Origin: Pseudomonadota bacterium
Lineage (GTDB): Bacteria; Pseudomonadota; Gammaproteobacteria; Burkholderiales; SG8-39
NCBI GenBank assembly: GCA_026399375.1
Contig: JAPLRD010000035.1
Coordinates: 43,710-107,709, forward strand
Direction: 5' to 3'
Length of the DNA stretch: 64,000 bases
The translations under genes were made by a program, and so were the position numbers. How positions within the stretch are numbered: position 1 is the first letter of the stretch; each line of letters opens with the position of its first letter. Shown here in pieces: positions 46,078 through 58,559 of this stretch. The notes below the pieces were generated by a model. That model had not been told where the DNA came from, did no database searches, and saw nothing but the letters and a program-made list of their open reading frames with translations.

Positions 46078-46908
46078 ATGAACCCAGGAATCATTGCCGC
46101 AGCGGTCGTTCCTCACGTGCCAACGCTGGGACTGGCCGAAAATACGCCGGAATTCCAGCTTACGCTGGCGGAGGGCGAGAGGTCACTTGGGCGCGCGCTA
46201 CGCGCGCTCAAGCCCGACGTATTCGTGGTCAATTCCTCCCACTGGGTCTGTACTTTCGGCTGGTATGCGACTTGCCAGACTCGGCACGAAGGGGTTTGTG
46301 TCGCGGATGAAGCGCCGGATTTAATTCCAGGCATATCCTACGCACGCAAAGGCGATGCGGAATTTGCGTCGGCCTTGGTCGAGCAATGGCAGGCGCAAGG
46401 GATTCCGGGTGGCCGCAACGATACTCCGCACTACGCTTGGGACTACGGCAGCCTGGTGCCGCTCCTGTATCTGGATCCGGAAGCAGAAATCCCGGTGGTG
46501 CAGATCCCTACGGTAATCATGGCCGATCACGCTGAATGCATGCAGGTCGGCCGCGCCGTGCACGCAACGGCGAAGCGCCTCGGCAGGCGGGTCGTCTTTC
46601 TGGCCAGTTCCGCGTTTTCGCACCACCTGGTGCGGGGCCGACATTTCAAGCCCGCGCCGGAACGCGAGGCGCTGGACAGCCGCTTCATCGATCAGCTGAA
46701 AAGGGGCGCGGTGAATGAAGCTCTTGCTTGGTTTCCGGAGTACAGCCGTGCCGCTGTGGCCGAAATGAACGGCAAGCCCTTGGCCGTATTGTTGGGCATC
46801 CTCCAGGGCCTGCATGAGGACGGCACGAACCTGGTTGGCGAGCAGTTCGGGGGCTACGCGCAGTCTTCCGGCAGCGGCAACGCAAGCGTGGTGGTGTGGC
46901 GCCGATGA
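46078..46908 (+). CDS. Class III extradiol dioxygenase, LigB/AmnB-like
   Basis: A 276-residue protein of the LigB superfamily closest in layout to the beta (catalytic) subunit of 2-aminophenol 1,6-dioxygenase. AAAVVPHVPTLG carries the first metal His (about H13), VVNSSHWVCTFG the second (about H57), FLASSAFSHHLVRG the acid-base His pair (about 184-197), and GEQFGGYAQSSGSGNASVV the C-terminal Glu region, as in AmnB. Iron-dependent ring cleavage of a catechol, hydroquinone or aminophenol is expected; substrate unknown. No alpha subunit is adjacent. The gene sits between dctP and dctQ, which is unusual. Confidence 0.85.
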   Translation: MNPGIIAAAVVPHVPTLGLAENTPEFQLTLAEGERSLGRALRALKPDVFVVNSSHWVCTFGWYATCQTRHEGVCVADEAPDLIPGISYARKGDAEFASALVEQWQAQGIPGGRNDTPHYAWDYGSLVPLLYLDPEAEIPVVQIPTVIMADHAECMQVGRAVHATAKRLGRRVVFLASSAFSHHLVRGRHFKPAPEREALDSRFIDQLKRGAVNEALAWFPEYSRAAVAEMNGKPLAVLLGILQGLHEDGTNLVGEQFGGYAQSSGSGNASVVVWRR

Positions 46909-46972
46909 GAGCTTACGAACAAAGTAACCGCCGCGAAATAAAATGAACTTTGCGGCGAGTCGATCCAGCGGA

Positions 46973-47006
46973 GCATGAGGGGGGCAGTATCTCCTCATTT
47001 CGAAAC
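46973..47006 (+). repeat. REP-like hairpin element, copy 2
   Basis: ATGAGGGGG and TCTCCTCAT pair around GCAGTA, followed by TTCGAAAC. Ten bases separate it from the dctQ ATG, and no canonical ribosome site is seen there. Confidence 0.65.
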
Positions 47007-47015
47007 GAGTTCAAA

Positions 47016-47528
47016 ATGACTGAATCACAAGAGAGCAGGGCCCAGGACTTTGTCGGCAAGTGGTTGGGAAGATTGTGCCGCTGGATGGCGGTCCTTGGCG
47101 GTGTGGTGCTCGTGGCCATAACCCTGATGTCGGTCGCGAGCATCGCCGGCCGCAGCCTGTTGGGCAGACCCGTTCCCGGCGATTTCGAGTTGGTTCAGAT
47201 TGGAACCGCCATTTGCGTGGCCGCGTTCCTTCCTTGGTGTCAAATGCAGGGAGGCAACATCATTGTTGATTTTTTCACGGCCCACGCCAGCGAACGGGCG
47301 CAGGCGTTGCTGGATGTCTTCGGGGCCCTGCTTCTGGCAGCGGTGATGCTGACGGTCGCCTGGCGCACCGGTGTTGGCGCTCTCACCGTCAAAGCCTCTG
47401 GTGAAACCTCCATGATCATGGGCTTTCCCAGCTGGATCGGCTATGCCTTCATGGTGCCGGGGTTTGCACTGACCGCGCTCGCGGGCCTCTATACCGGCTA
47501 TATCTCTTGGCGCCGGAGCAAAGCATGA
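47016..47528 (+). CDS. TRAP transporter small permease (DctQ family)
   Basis: A 170-residue membrane protein with four transmembrane helices (about 24-46, 57-82, 96-120 and 134-156) and the DctQ signatures SVASIAGRSLLGRPVPGDFEL (seen as GRSLLGRPVPGDFEL) and FLPWCQMQGGNIIVDFF. It pairs with the large permease dctM, whose ATG overlaps the dctQ stop (ATGA). The ATG at 47016 has no strong ribosome site, but the ORF upstream is only an extension into the repeat. Confidence 0.92.
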   Translation: MTESQESRAQDFVGKWLGRLCRWMAVLGGVVLVAITLMSVASIAGRSLLGRPVPGDFELVQIGTAICVAAFLPWCQMQGGNIIVDFFTAHASERAQALLDVFGALLLAAVMLTVAWRTGVGALTVKASGETSMIMGFPSWIGYAFMVPGFALTALAGLYTGYISWRRSKA

Positions 47529-48847
47529 GCGGTCTTGGGGTGGGACTTACCATGTTTGGCGGTATGCTCGTGTTGATGGCGCTGCGCGTGCCGATCGCGA
47601 TTTCCATGTTCGTGCCGGGGGCGATCGGCTATGTCGTCCTGGGAAGCGAGGCCGCACTGCTCAATCAGTTGAAGGGCATGGCCTACGCGCGCTACTCGGT
47701 CTACGACTTGTCCGTCATACCGCTGTTCCTGCTCATGGGCGAATTCGCCACCAAGGGCGGATTGTCGCGCGCGCTGTTCAAGTTCGGCAACGCCTTGCTC
47801 GGGCATTTTCGAGGCGGCATGGCCATGGCCGCGATTCTGGCCTGCGCGGCTTTCGGCGCGGTGTGCGGATCGTCGGTCGCGACCGCGGCCACGGTGGGGC
47901 AGGTGGCTCTGCCCGAGATGCGGCGCTACAACTACTCCGGGCGGCTTGCCACCGCCACTCTGGCGGCCGGCGGGACTCTAGGCATACTCATCCCTCCCTC
48001 GGTGGTGTTGGTGGTCTACGCCATCCTCACCGAGCAGAACATTGCCAAGCTGTTCGCCGCCGCTTTCGTTCCCGGGATCATCGCAGCGATCGGCTACATT
48101 GCCGCAATAGCGATTTACGTGCGCCTTTATCCCGGCCATGGCCCGGCGCAGCCGCGCCACAGCAAGGCCGAATTGCTGTCGAGCCTGATCGATGTGTGGC
48201 CGGTGGCGGCGATTTTTTTCGTGGTCTTCGGCGGCATCTACGGCGGCATTTTCACGCCGACCGAGGGCGCGGCGGTAGGCGCGGCGAGTACCTTTCTCAC
48301 CGCGCTGGCAAAAGGCGAACTGAACGGCGACAGCATCGCCCGCTGCTGCTACGGTACCGCGCAGACCACCGGGATGATTTTCATGATTTTCCTCGGCGCC
48401 GATATGCTGAATTCGGCGCTCGCGCTGTCACAGATGCCGAACCAGCTCGCCGGCGTGGTTTCCTCACTCGGCTGGCCGCCGCTACTGATCGTAGCCGGCA
48501 TTCTCCTGTTCTATGTGCTTCTGGGCTGCGTCATGGACGAACTGTCGATGATCATCCTCACCATACCGGTGCTGTTTCCCTCGGTGATGGCCCTCGACCT
48601 GTGGGGTCTCAATCCGACCGACAAGGCGATCTGGTTCGGCATACTGGTGCTCTGCGTGGTCGAGTTCGGCCTGATCGCACCGCCCGTCGGGCTGAACGTA
48701 TACGTCATCAACAGCTTGGCGCGGGATGTTCCCATGTCCGAAACCTACCGCGGCGTGGTGCCGTTCCTGATCTCGGACGTGGTGCGCGTCACCCTGCTCA
48801 TGCTTTTTCCCATGCTGACCTTGTGGCTGGTGCACATAATCAGCTGA
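47525..48847 (+). CDS. TRAP transporter large permease (DctM family)
   Basis: A 440-residue membrane protein with about twelve hydrophobic segments, the sodium-driven channel of the TRAP system. VYDLSVIPLFLLMGEFA and GSSVATAATVGQVALPEM are DctM signatures (seen as LLMGEFA, SSVATAATVG), along with GTLGILIPPSVVLVVY and GLIAPPVGLNVYVINSL at the C-terminal domain. Overlaps dctQ by four bases. With dctP (44975) it forms a full system for an organic acid. Confidence 0.95.
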   Translation: MSGLGVGLTMFGGMLVLMALRVPIAISMFVPGAIGYVVLGSEAALLNQLKGMAYARYSVYDLSVIPLFLLMGEFATKGGLSRALFKFGNALLGHFRGGMAMAAILACAAFGAVCGSSVATAATVGQVALPEMRRYNYSGRLATATLAAGGTLGILIPPSVVLVVYAILTEQNIAKLFAAAFVPGIIAAIGYIAAIAIYVRLYPGHGPAQPRHSKAELLSSLIDVWPVAAIFFVVFGGIYGGIFTPTEGAAVGAASTFLTALAKGELNGDSIARCCYGTAQTTGMIFMIFLGADMLNSALALSQMPNQLAGVVSSLGWPPLLIVAGILLFYVLLGCVMDELSMIILTIPVLFPSVMALDLWGLNPTDKAIWFGILVLCVVEFGLIAPPVGLNVYVINSLARDVPMSETYRGVVPFLISDVVRVTLLMLFPMLTLWLVHIIS

Positions 48848-48882
48848 CAGGCGGATCCGAAAGAAAGAAACCACCCCGGAAA

Positions 48883-50163
48883 TCACTGCGTCTGTTGACA
48901 ATGGGTTTCGCGCACAAATACCAGCAGGACAAGCGCGGCGGCCAGCCACAGGAGCATCAGCCCGAAGCCGGCGCGGTAGGCGTCGAGATCGTAGACGCGA
49001 ACACCGTTGACGATGGTGCCGTCCCAGCGGCGATCCAGCATCCAGCCGACGATCGACGGCATGATCATGCCGCCGAGCATGTTGCCCATGTTGGTGATGC
49101 CGCCGACGGTCCCGGCCAGATTGGCCGGAACCGATTCCTTGGCGATGGCGAAGGCGAGCATCGCGCACGCCGAGGCGCAGCCGGTCAGTGCCAGCAATCC
49201 GACCAGCAGCGCGAGTGGCAGTCCTGGTATCAGCAACACCGCGCACCAGCCGGCTGTCGCGAGCAGCGAGCCGTACGCGTATATCGGCTTGCGGCGGCGC
49301 ACGCGGTCCGAGAATGCACCGGTGATCGGGGCCGCGAGCGCCCAGGACACGAGCAGCAGCGATGTGACCGTCGCCGCCTGCGCCGTCGTGAGTCCGTAGT
49401 GGGTGGTGAGAAAAGGCACGCCCCACAAGCCGCCGAAAGTCAGGGTCGGCCCGGCGACTGCTCCGGAAATCAGAAATACCAGCCAGACATTGCGTGCAGC
49501 GAAAGCCCGCCTGATGCCGGCGAATATCGATGCCCGCCGCAGAGGCGCTGTTGTCGCGTAGCTTGCGTAACCCCGTTCGGACGGGTCGTCGCGCACGACC
49601 AGCCAGATCAAAATGCCGAGCAGGCCGGTGAGCACACCGGATAGGGCGAGCACGTTGCGCCAGCCGAACGCATCGACCAGCATCCGCAGCGGCACGCCCG
49701 CCGACACCGCTCCGACCATGCCGCAGGCGAGCGCGAGGCCGGAGACCATGGCGAAGCGCGCCGGTGCGAACCAGTGGCTCGCGAGCTTGAGCATCGCCAC
49801 GAAGGCGACGCCGACCGAGCCGCCGATCAACAGGCGGCCCACGCCGGCGAGCGCATAGCTTGGCGCCAGCGCGAACATCAGCGTTCCCGCAGCGGCGATG
49901 GCGGCGCCGGCGCTGAGCACGCGCCGCGGCCCCCACAGATCGGCCAGCACGCCGGCCGGAATCTGCATTGCCACGTAGCTGTAATAGTAGAACGCGGCGA
50001 GATTGCCCAACGCTGCCGCGCCGAGCGAGAATTCGCTCATCAGTTCGTTTGTGATCACCGCGGGGGCGACCCGCTGGTAAAAGCCTATCAGGTAAAATGC
50101 CGCGCCCAAGCCCCAAACCGTGAAGGCGAGGCGTAAGGGTGGATGGCCAGCCAAGGGTGGCAT
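48883..50163 (-). CDS. MFS transporter
   Basis: A 426-residue major facilitator protein with about twelve membrane segments. FYQRVAPAVITNELMSEF near the start is characteristic of ExuT/NarK-like and hexuronate/anion symporter branches, and the loop DLWGPRRVL (about residues 77-85) is the MFS motif A. SDRVRRRKP is the second copy. An ATG at 50163 is used; TTG at 50175 would add four residues, and neither has a clear ribosome site. Convergent with dctM, separated by 35 bases. It may carry a related acid, but nothing ties it to a substrate. Confidence 0.87.
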   Translation of the reverse strand: MPPLAGHPPLRLAFTVWGLGAAFYLIGFYQRVAPAVITNELMSEFSLGAAALGNLAAFYYYSYVAMQIPAGVLADLWGPRRVLSAGAAIAAAGTLMFALAPSYALAGVGRLLIGGSVGVAFVAMLKLASHWFAPARFAMVSGLALACGMVGAVSAGVPLRMLVDAFGWRNVLALSGVLTGLLGILIWLVVRDDPSERGYASYATTAPLRRASIFAGIRRAFAARNVWLVFLISGAVAGPTLTFGGLWGVPFLTTHYGLTTAQAATVTSLLLVSWALAAPITGAFSDRVRRRKPIYAYGSLLATAGWCAVLLIPGLPLALLVGLLALTGCASACAMLAFAIAKESVPANLAGTVGGITNMGNMLGGMIMPSIVGWMLDRRWDGTIVNGVRVYDLDAYRAGFGLMLLWLAAALVLLVFVRETHCQQTQ

Positions 50164-50263
50164 CGGTGCAGACAAGGTGGGTGCTTAGGGGGGTTCAGGA
50201 TCCGGAATCAGGATGCTGCGCGATCCGGCAGTTGATCAAAAGCGCGTAGTATACAGCCTCCCC

Positions 50264-50292
50264 GCAAAGGGGACGCGTTCCCTCATTTCGCA
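50264..50292 (+). repeat. REP-like hairpin element, copy 3, before metH
   Basis: GGGGA, a CGCG loop and TTCCC, flanked by GCAAA and TCATTTCGCAAC. It shares the GTTCCCTCATTT core with the other copies and ends 11 bases before the metH ATG, which lacks a canonical ribosome site. Confidence 0.65.
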
Positions 50293-50303
50293 ACAGAACC
50301 CAA

Positions 50304-54035
<3,732 letters not shown>

Positions 54036-54050
54036 AATGAGGAGTTCCCC

Positions 54051-54398
54051 ATGAGTATCGTTCGTCACCAACCCGCAAAAATCCTGTCCGCCGCCGTCGA
54101 AGCAAACGGTATGGTTTACCTGGCCGGCACCGTCGCCGACAAGCGACCGGCTACGGTCAAGGCGCAGACCGAGGAAATTCTCGGCACCATCGACGCGCTG
54201 CTCGCCAAGGCGGGCAGTAACAAGTCGAAGATCGTCTCGGCGCAGATCTGGCTCGCTGACATCCGCACGCGCGATGAAATGAACCAAGCCTGGCTCGCCT
54301 GGGTCGACCCGAACAACCTGCCGGCGCGCGCCTGCGTCGAGGCCAAGCTGGCGATCCCCGACATGCTGGTCGAGATCGCCGTCATCGCGGCGAAATAG
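54051..54398 (+). CDS. RidA/YjgF-family protein
   Basis: A 115-residue protein of the Rid family, trimeric hydrolases of reactive enamine/imine intermediates. VYLAGTVADKR (about 23-33), LLAKAGSNKSKIVSAQIWL and NLPARACVEAKLAIPDMLVEIAVIA form the Rid signature (seen as RACVEAKLAIPDMLVEI). The Arg in ARACVE is the conserved carboxylate anchor of RidA proteins, while some Rid subgroups lack it. It follows metH by 15 bases with GAGGAG upstream. Confidence 0.92.
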   Translation: MSIVRHQPAKILSAAVEANGMVYLAGTVADKRPATVKAQTEEILGTIDALLAKAGSNKSKIVSAQIWLADIRTRDEMNQAWLAWVDPNNLPARACVEAKLAIPDMLVEIAVIAAK

Positions 54399-54411
54399 CG
54401 CGATCTCGAAA

Positions 54412-54936
54412 TTGCGCGCCGGTGCGCTGGGTCTCGCCGTATTCTGCGCTGCACTCGCAGCCTGCGCGCCGGATCTCGACTGGCGGGAACTGTCGGTGCC
54501 CGAAGGGCGTTTTTCGGTCCTGCTGCCCGGAAAAGCGCGCAGCGAGTCGCGCACACTCATCTTGTCTTCGGCCAAGGTCGTGATGACGATGCATGCCGTC
54601 AGCCTGGAACGCGGAACCCTGGGGGTGGCCTATACCGACTTCCCTCCCGCGGCGCTCGCCGCAGAACGCACGCGCGAACAGGTGAATGCGGCGCGCGATA
54701 CCTTGTTGCGCAACATCTCGGGCAGCGTGAAATCAGAGGAGGACGTTGCCGTCGACGGGATTTCCGGCCGCCAGGTCCACGCCGAGGGAAGCGCCGGGGC
54801 GGACTATATGATCCTGAAAGCGCGCTTCGTCGTGGTCGGCAGCCGCCTGTATCAGATCGCCTATGTGGGCGCGAAAGATGGTCTGGCCATGGCCGACGTC
54901 GACATGTTCCTCACTTCGTTCAAGCTGCTGAAGTAA
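54412..54936 (+). CDS. Small lipoprotein of unknown function
   Basis: A 174-residue predicted lipoprotein with a short signal peptide and lipobox L15-A-A-C18. The mature part is mixed alpha/beta; GRFSVLLPGKARSESRTL and GVAYTDFPPAAL precede a helix and a hydrophobic C-terminal strand KARFVVVGSRLYQIAYVG. This resembles periplasmic domains seen in proteins of unknown function, and I cannot name the family. TTG start, no in-frame ATG before the signal. 14 bases after the RidA gene and convergent with the CobW-like gene. Confidence 0.76.
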   Translation: MRAGALGLAVFCAALAACAPDLDWRELSVPEGRFSVLLPGKARSESRTLILSSAKVVMTMHAVSLERGTLGVAYTDFPPAALAAERTREQVNAARDTLLRNISGSVKSEEDVAVDGISGRQVHAEGSAGADYMILKARFVVVGSRLYQIAYVGAKDGLAMADVDMFLTSFKLLK

Positions 54937-55591
54937 GCGCAGCCGCTTTTTCGGTTGTCGCTGCTACGAGGTCGAGCAGATCCAGCGGAAATTCGCCGTT
55001 GACGGCGGTCAGCGCGCGCAGCTTCTTCGGCACCAGTGCGCGCGCATGATCGAGCAGGGCCTGCAGTTGTGACTGGGGAGCGAGGTCGGCCTTGTTGGCA
55101 ATGATGACCTCGGCCAACGCGAATTGGTCCAGGTAGATTTCGCCGGCGGCAAGTTGCCGGTCGGCGAACTGGCGCGGATCGACGATGCAGATGGTCGCGC
55201 GCGGGCTCAGCACGTCGGCGAGCCAGGGGTCGCGCAGCGTGGCAAGCACTGCCGCCGGGCGCGCAAGGGCCGAGGCCTCGATCAGAAGGCGATCCGGGCG
55301 CGCCTTGCGCAGCAGGCGCATCAGTTCTACCCGCAGACTGACCTGCGCGGTGCAGCAGATGCAGCCGCCTGCGATTTTGCTCACCGTGACGTCCTTGCCG
55401 GCGAAGCCGAGGAGGTCCGCGGGCGCGCCGCCGCTCTGGTTGAATGCGTTGACCAGCACCGCCCATCGCTCGCCCTCGGGCTTGCGCGCGAGCAGGCCGA
55501 GAATGGCAGTGGTCTTGCCGGCGCCATGGTAGCCCGTGATCAGGCTGGTCGGAATATGTTGCAGCCGCGGTTCCACGCCGGCAGGGTTCAC
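54920..55591 (-). CDS. CobW/G3E-type GTPase, C-terminal domain missing
   Basis: A 223-residue P-loop GTPase resembling the N-terminal GTPase part of CobW/YjiA proteins, which deliver metals to client proteins. Walker A is GYHGAGKTT (residues 20-28), the metal-binding CxCC is C77-I-C-C80 in GGCICC, and NKAD lies near residue 165 in IIANKADLA. The usual C-terminal CobW_C domain is absent; the protein ends near TTEKAAALTSAA. GTG at 55591 overlaps the trkH stop (GTGA). Client and metal unknown; it could act on a neighbour or be a degraded copy. Confidence 0.8.
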   Translation of the reverse strand: MNPAGVEPRLQHIPTSLITGYHGAGKTTAILGLLARKPEGERWAVLVNAFNQSGGAPADLLGFAGKDVTVSKIAGGCICCTAQVSLRVELMRLLRKARPDRLLIEASALARPAAVLATLRDPWLADVLSPRATICIVDPRQFADRQLAAGEIYLDQFALAEVIIANKADLAPQSQLQALLDHARALVPKKLRALTAVNGEFPLDLLDLVAATTEKAAALTSAA

Positions 55592-57045
55592 TTGCGCCAG
55601 AACCCCGGCGTAAACACGACCAGCAGGGTGAAGAGTTCCAGCCGGCCCAGCAGCATCGCGATGGTGCAGATCCAGATCTGGAAACCGTTCAGGGACGCAT
55701 AGGTCGTCGCCGGTCCCACTTGATTCAAACCGGGGCCGGTGTTGTTGATGCAGGCGATCACCGCAGAGAACGAAGTGATGATGTCCAGACCCGAGGCCGC
55801 CAGCAGCATGGTCATGGCGACGAACGAAGCGACGTAAATCAGGATGAACGCGAGCACGGCGAAAATGATGTTGTTCTCGACCGGCAATCCGCCCAGCTTT
55901 ACCGGTACGATCGCCCGCGGGTGGATTATGCGCGTCATTTCGCGCACCGCCTGGCGCGCCATCAATTCTGCACGGATCATCTTGATGCCGCCCCCGGTTG
56001 AACCGGAGCAGGTGCAAAAGCCGCACAGGAACAGCATCCATACCGGCGCGAATATCGGCCACAGGTTGTAATCGGTGTTGGCAAAGCCGGTGGTGGTAGC
56101 GATTGAGACGACGTTGAAGGCGGAAAAACGCAGCGCCGTCCAGAAGCTGGGGTAGGTTTGGTTGGCGAGCAGGAAATAGGCGATGCCGAACACGCTGCCG
56201 ATGACCACCAGCAGATACAGCCCCGCCTCGGGATCGCGCAAATACGGCGCGAAACTCCAGCGCCGCCAGGCGAGAAAGTGAGTGCCGAAGTTGATGCCCG
56301 CGAGGAGCATGAAATAAATGCCCACCGCCTCGATCGCAGGCGAGTTCCAGTGGGCGAAACTGGCGTCATGCGAGGAAAATCCGCCCAGTCCCATGGTGGA
56401 GAAGGCATGCATCATGGCGTCGAGCCATGTCATGCCGGCGATTCGGTAACACAGGATGCAGGCGACAGTGATGCCGAGATACACCAGCCAGAGGCCCTTG
56501 GCCGTCTCGGCGATGCGCGGCGTCAGCTTGGTGTCTTTCATCGGCCCCGGCGTCTCTGCCTTGTAGATCTGGCTGCCGCCCACGCCCAGCAGCGGCAGGA
56601 TGGCCACCGCCAGCACGATCACACCCATGCCGCCGATCCAGACGAGAAAGGTGCGCCAGATGTTGATCGACGGCGGCAGCGCGTCCAGGCCCGAAAGTAC
56701 CGTCGCCCCGGTCGTGGTGAGTCCGGAAACTGTTTCGAAATAAGCGTTGGTGAAGGACAGTTCCGGCAGATAGAACAGCAGCGGCAGGGTGGCGAAGGCC
56801 GGCAGCACGGTCCACACCAGCGCCACCAGGAGAAAGCCGTCGCGCGGCTGCAGCTCGCGCCGGCGTTTCTTCGTCAGCGCCCAGAGCAGCGCCCCGGCGG
56901 CCGCAGTCAGGACAATGGCTTCGTCATAGGCTGTTTGCGCGTTGTCGCCCATGAAAAACGAGCAGAGCAGGGGAAAAAGAAGGCAGAGAGCGAAGATCAT
57001 GATGACCACGCTCAGCACGTGCAGGACGGCAAAGATTCGGACCAT
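55588..57045 (-). CDS. trkH: Trk-type potassium transporter membrane subunit
   Basis: A 485-residue TrkH/KtrB-like protein with about ten membrane segments. The four pore repeats with SELECT-type loops include TTGATVLSGLD, STMGLGGFSSHD, TTGFANTDYN and NNTGPGLNQVGP; the Gly of each acts as a selectivity filter element. It needs TrkA, encoded next upstream. Pore residues are intact. It overlaps the CobW-like gene at its 3' end. Confidence 0.93.
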   Translation of the reverse strand: MVRIFAVLHVLSVVIMIFALCLLFPLLCSFFMGDNAQTAYDEAIVLTAAAGALLWALTKKRRRELQPRDGFLLVALVWTVLPAFATLPLLFYLPELSFTNAYFETVSGLTTTGATVLSGLDALPPSINIWRTFLVWIGGMGVIVLAVAILPLLGVGGSQIYKAETPGPMKDTKLTPRIAETAKGLWLVYLGITVACILCYRIAGMTWLDAMMHAFSTMGLGGFSSHDASFAHWNSPAIEAVGIYFMLLAGINFGTHFLAWRRWSFAPYLRDPEAGLYLLVVIGSVFGIAYFLLANQTYPSFWTALRFSAFNVVSIATTTGFANTDYNLWPIFAPVWMLFLCGFCTCSGSTGGGIKMIRAELMARQAVREMTRIIHPRAIVPVKLGGLPVENNIIFAVLAFILIYVASFVAMTMLLAASGLDIITSFSAVIACINNTGPGLNQVGPATTYASLNGFQIWICTIAMLLGRLELFTLLVVFTPGFWRK

Positions 57046-57071
57046 TGGAGATGGGCGCCCTAGCTCTCAGC

Positions 57072-58445
57072 CTAAAGAAAACCCGCGCTGACCTGGAACA
57101 GCTTTTCCACCTTGGGCACCATTTTCTTGTTGGTGACGAAAACGATGGCGTGATCCCCGGCCTGGATCACGAGGTCATGGTGGGCCATCAGCACTTCCGC
57201 GCCGCGTACGAGGGCGGCGATGGTCGTGCCCTTGGGCAATTCGATCTCCTCGATGCGCCTTCCCACCATGCGGCAGGACGATGCATCGCCATGCACCACG
57301 GCTTCCAGCGCTTCGGCCGCGCCTCGGCGCAGCGAGTGCACCTCGGTGATGTCACCGCGGCGCACGTGCGCCAGCAGCGTGCCAATGGTCGCCTGGGCGG
57401 GGGAAATGGCAATATCGATCTGCCCCGATTGCAACAGGTCCACGTACGAGCGACGGTTGATCAGCGCCACCACGCGGCGCGCGCCCATGCGTTTGGCGAG
57501 CAGGCAGCTCATGATGTTGTTCTCGTCGTCGTTGGTCACGGCGACGAACAGGTCCATCTCCTCTACGTTCTCGGCTTCGAGCAGCGACTCGTCGGTCACG
57601 TCGCCTTGCAGCACCAGCGCTGTATCGAGGCGGGTGGACAGTTCCTCGCAGCGGCGCTTGTTGTGCTCGACGATTTTCACCGTGTAGTCGCGTTCCAGCG
57701 CGCGCGCGAATCTCAGGCCGATGTTGCCGCCGCCGGCGATCATGACTCGGCGCACGGGCTTGTCCTGGCGGCGCAACTCCTGCATCACCTTGCGGATGTT
57801 CTGGCTGGCGGCAAGGCAGAACACCTCGTCCCCTGCCTCGACCACGGTGGTGCCCTCGGGCACGATGGGCCGGTCGCCGCGGAAAATGGCGGCGAGGCGC
57901 ACATCGACGTTGGGCATGTGCTTGCGGATATCCTGCAATTGGTGGCCCACCAGCGGTCCGCCGTCAAAGGCGCGCACGGCAACCAGGCTCGCGCGGCCGC
58001 CTGCGAATTCCAGCACCTGCAGCGCTTCTGGAAACTGCACCAGCTTGACCAGATACTCGGTGATCAACTGTTCCGGACAGATGGCGTAATCCACGGCAAA
58101 ACAGTCGGGGGCGAACAGTTGTTGATTGGCCAGAAATTCCGGTGCGCGCACGCGTGCGATGCGAGTGGGAACGTTATATTGGTGGGCCGCGATCTTGCAG
58201 GCCACGAGGTTGGTTTCGTCGCTTTGCGTGACCGCGATCAGCATGTCCGCGTCTTCGACGCCGGCTCGTACCAGGACCGAAGGATGCGCCGCGCTGCCGG
58301 TCACCGTGCGCAGGTCCAACCGGTCCTGCAGCAGGCGCAGGCGCGCGCCGTCTATGTCCACGACAGTAATGTCGTTGGCTTCGGAAACCAGGCTTTCGGC
58401 CACACTGGTACCGACTTGTCCTGCGCCGAGGATGATGATTTTCAA
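57072..58445 (-). CDS. trkA: Trk system potassium uptake regulator
   Basis: A 457-residue cytoplasmic RCK protein that gates TrkH. Two RCK halves: KIIILGAGQVGTSVAESL at the N-terminus and MIAGGGNIGLRFARALE near residue 235, each with a nucleotide Rossmann motif; the C-terminal RCK-C segments include LMAHHDLVIQAGDHAIVFV. The TTG start with GGGGAG upstream is chosen because it begins exactly at the first strand. A 26-base gap to trkH, and 114 bases after ntrX. Confidence 0.94.
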   Translation of the reverse strand: MKIIILGAGQVGTSVAESLVSEANDITVVDIDGARLRLLQDRLDLRTVTGSAAHPSVLVRAGVEDADMLIAVTQSDETNLVACKIAAHQYNVPTRIARVRAPEFLANQQLFAPDCFAVDYAICPEQLITEYLVKLVQFPEALQVLEFAGGRASLVAVRAFDGGPLVGHQLQDIRKHMPNVDVRLAAIFRGDRPIVPEGTTVVEAGDEVFCLAASQNIRKVMQELRRQDKPVRRVMIAGGGNIGLRFARALERDYTVKIVEHNKRRCEELSTRLDTALVLQGDVTDESLLEAENVEEMDLFVAVTNDDENNIMSCLLAKRMGARRVVALINRRSYVDLLQSGQIDIAISPAQATIGTLLAHVRRGDITEVHSLRRGAAEALEAVVHGDASSCRMVGRRIEEIELPKGTTIAALVRGAEVLMAHHDLVIQAGDHAIVFVTNKKMVPKVEKLFQVSAGFL

Positions 58446-58559
58446 CGTTGCTCCCCTGATTCGGGCTTGCCGCGAGTCCGGTTGCCCTGCGCCCGCCCGG
58501 GCGAGACATACCGAGTGGTGCGCATTTTATGCCTATTTGCTGCGTTGCAAAACAGAAAG

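Noticed and set aside
50164-50303. Cobalamin riboswitch before metH
   Set aside because: No B12-box-like segment could be recognised; the only structured feature is the short REP-like hairpin.
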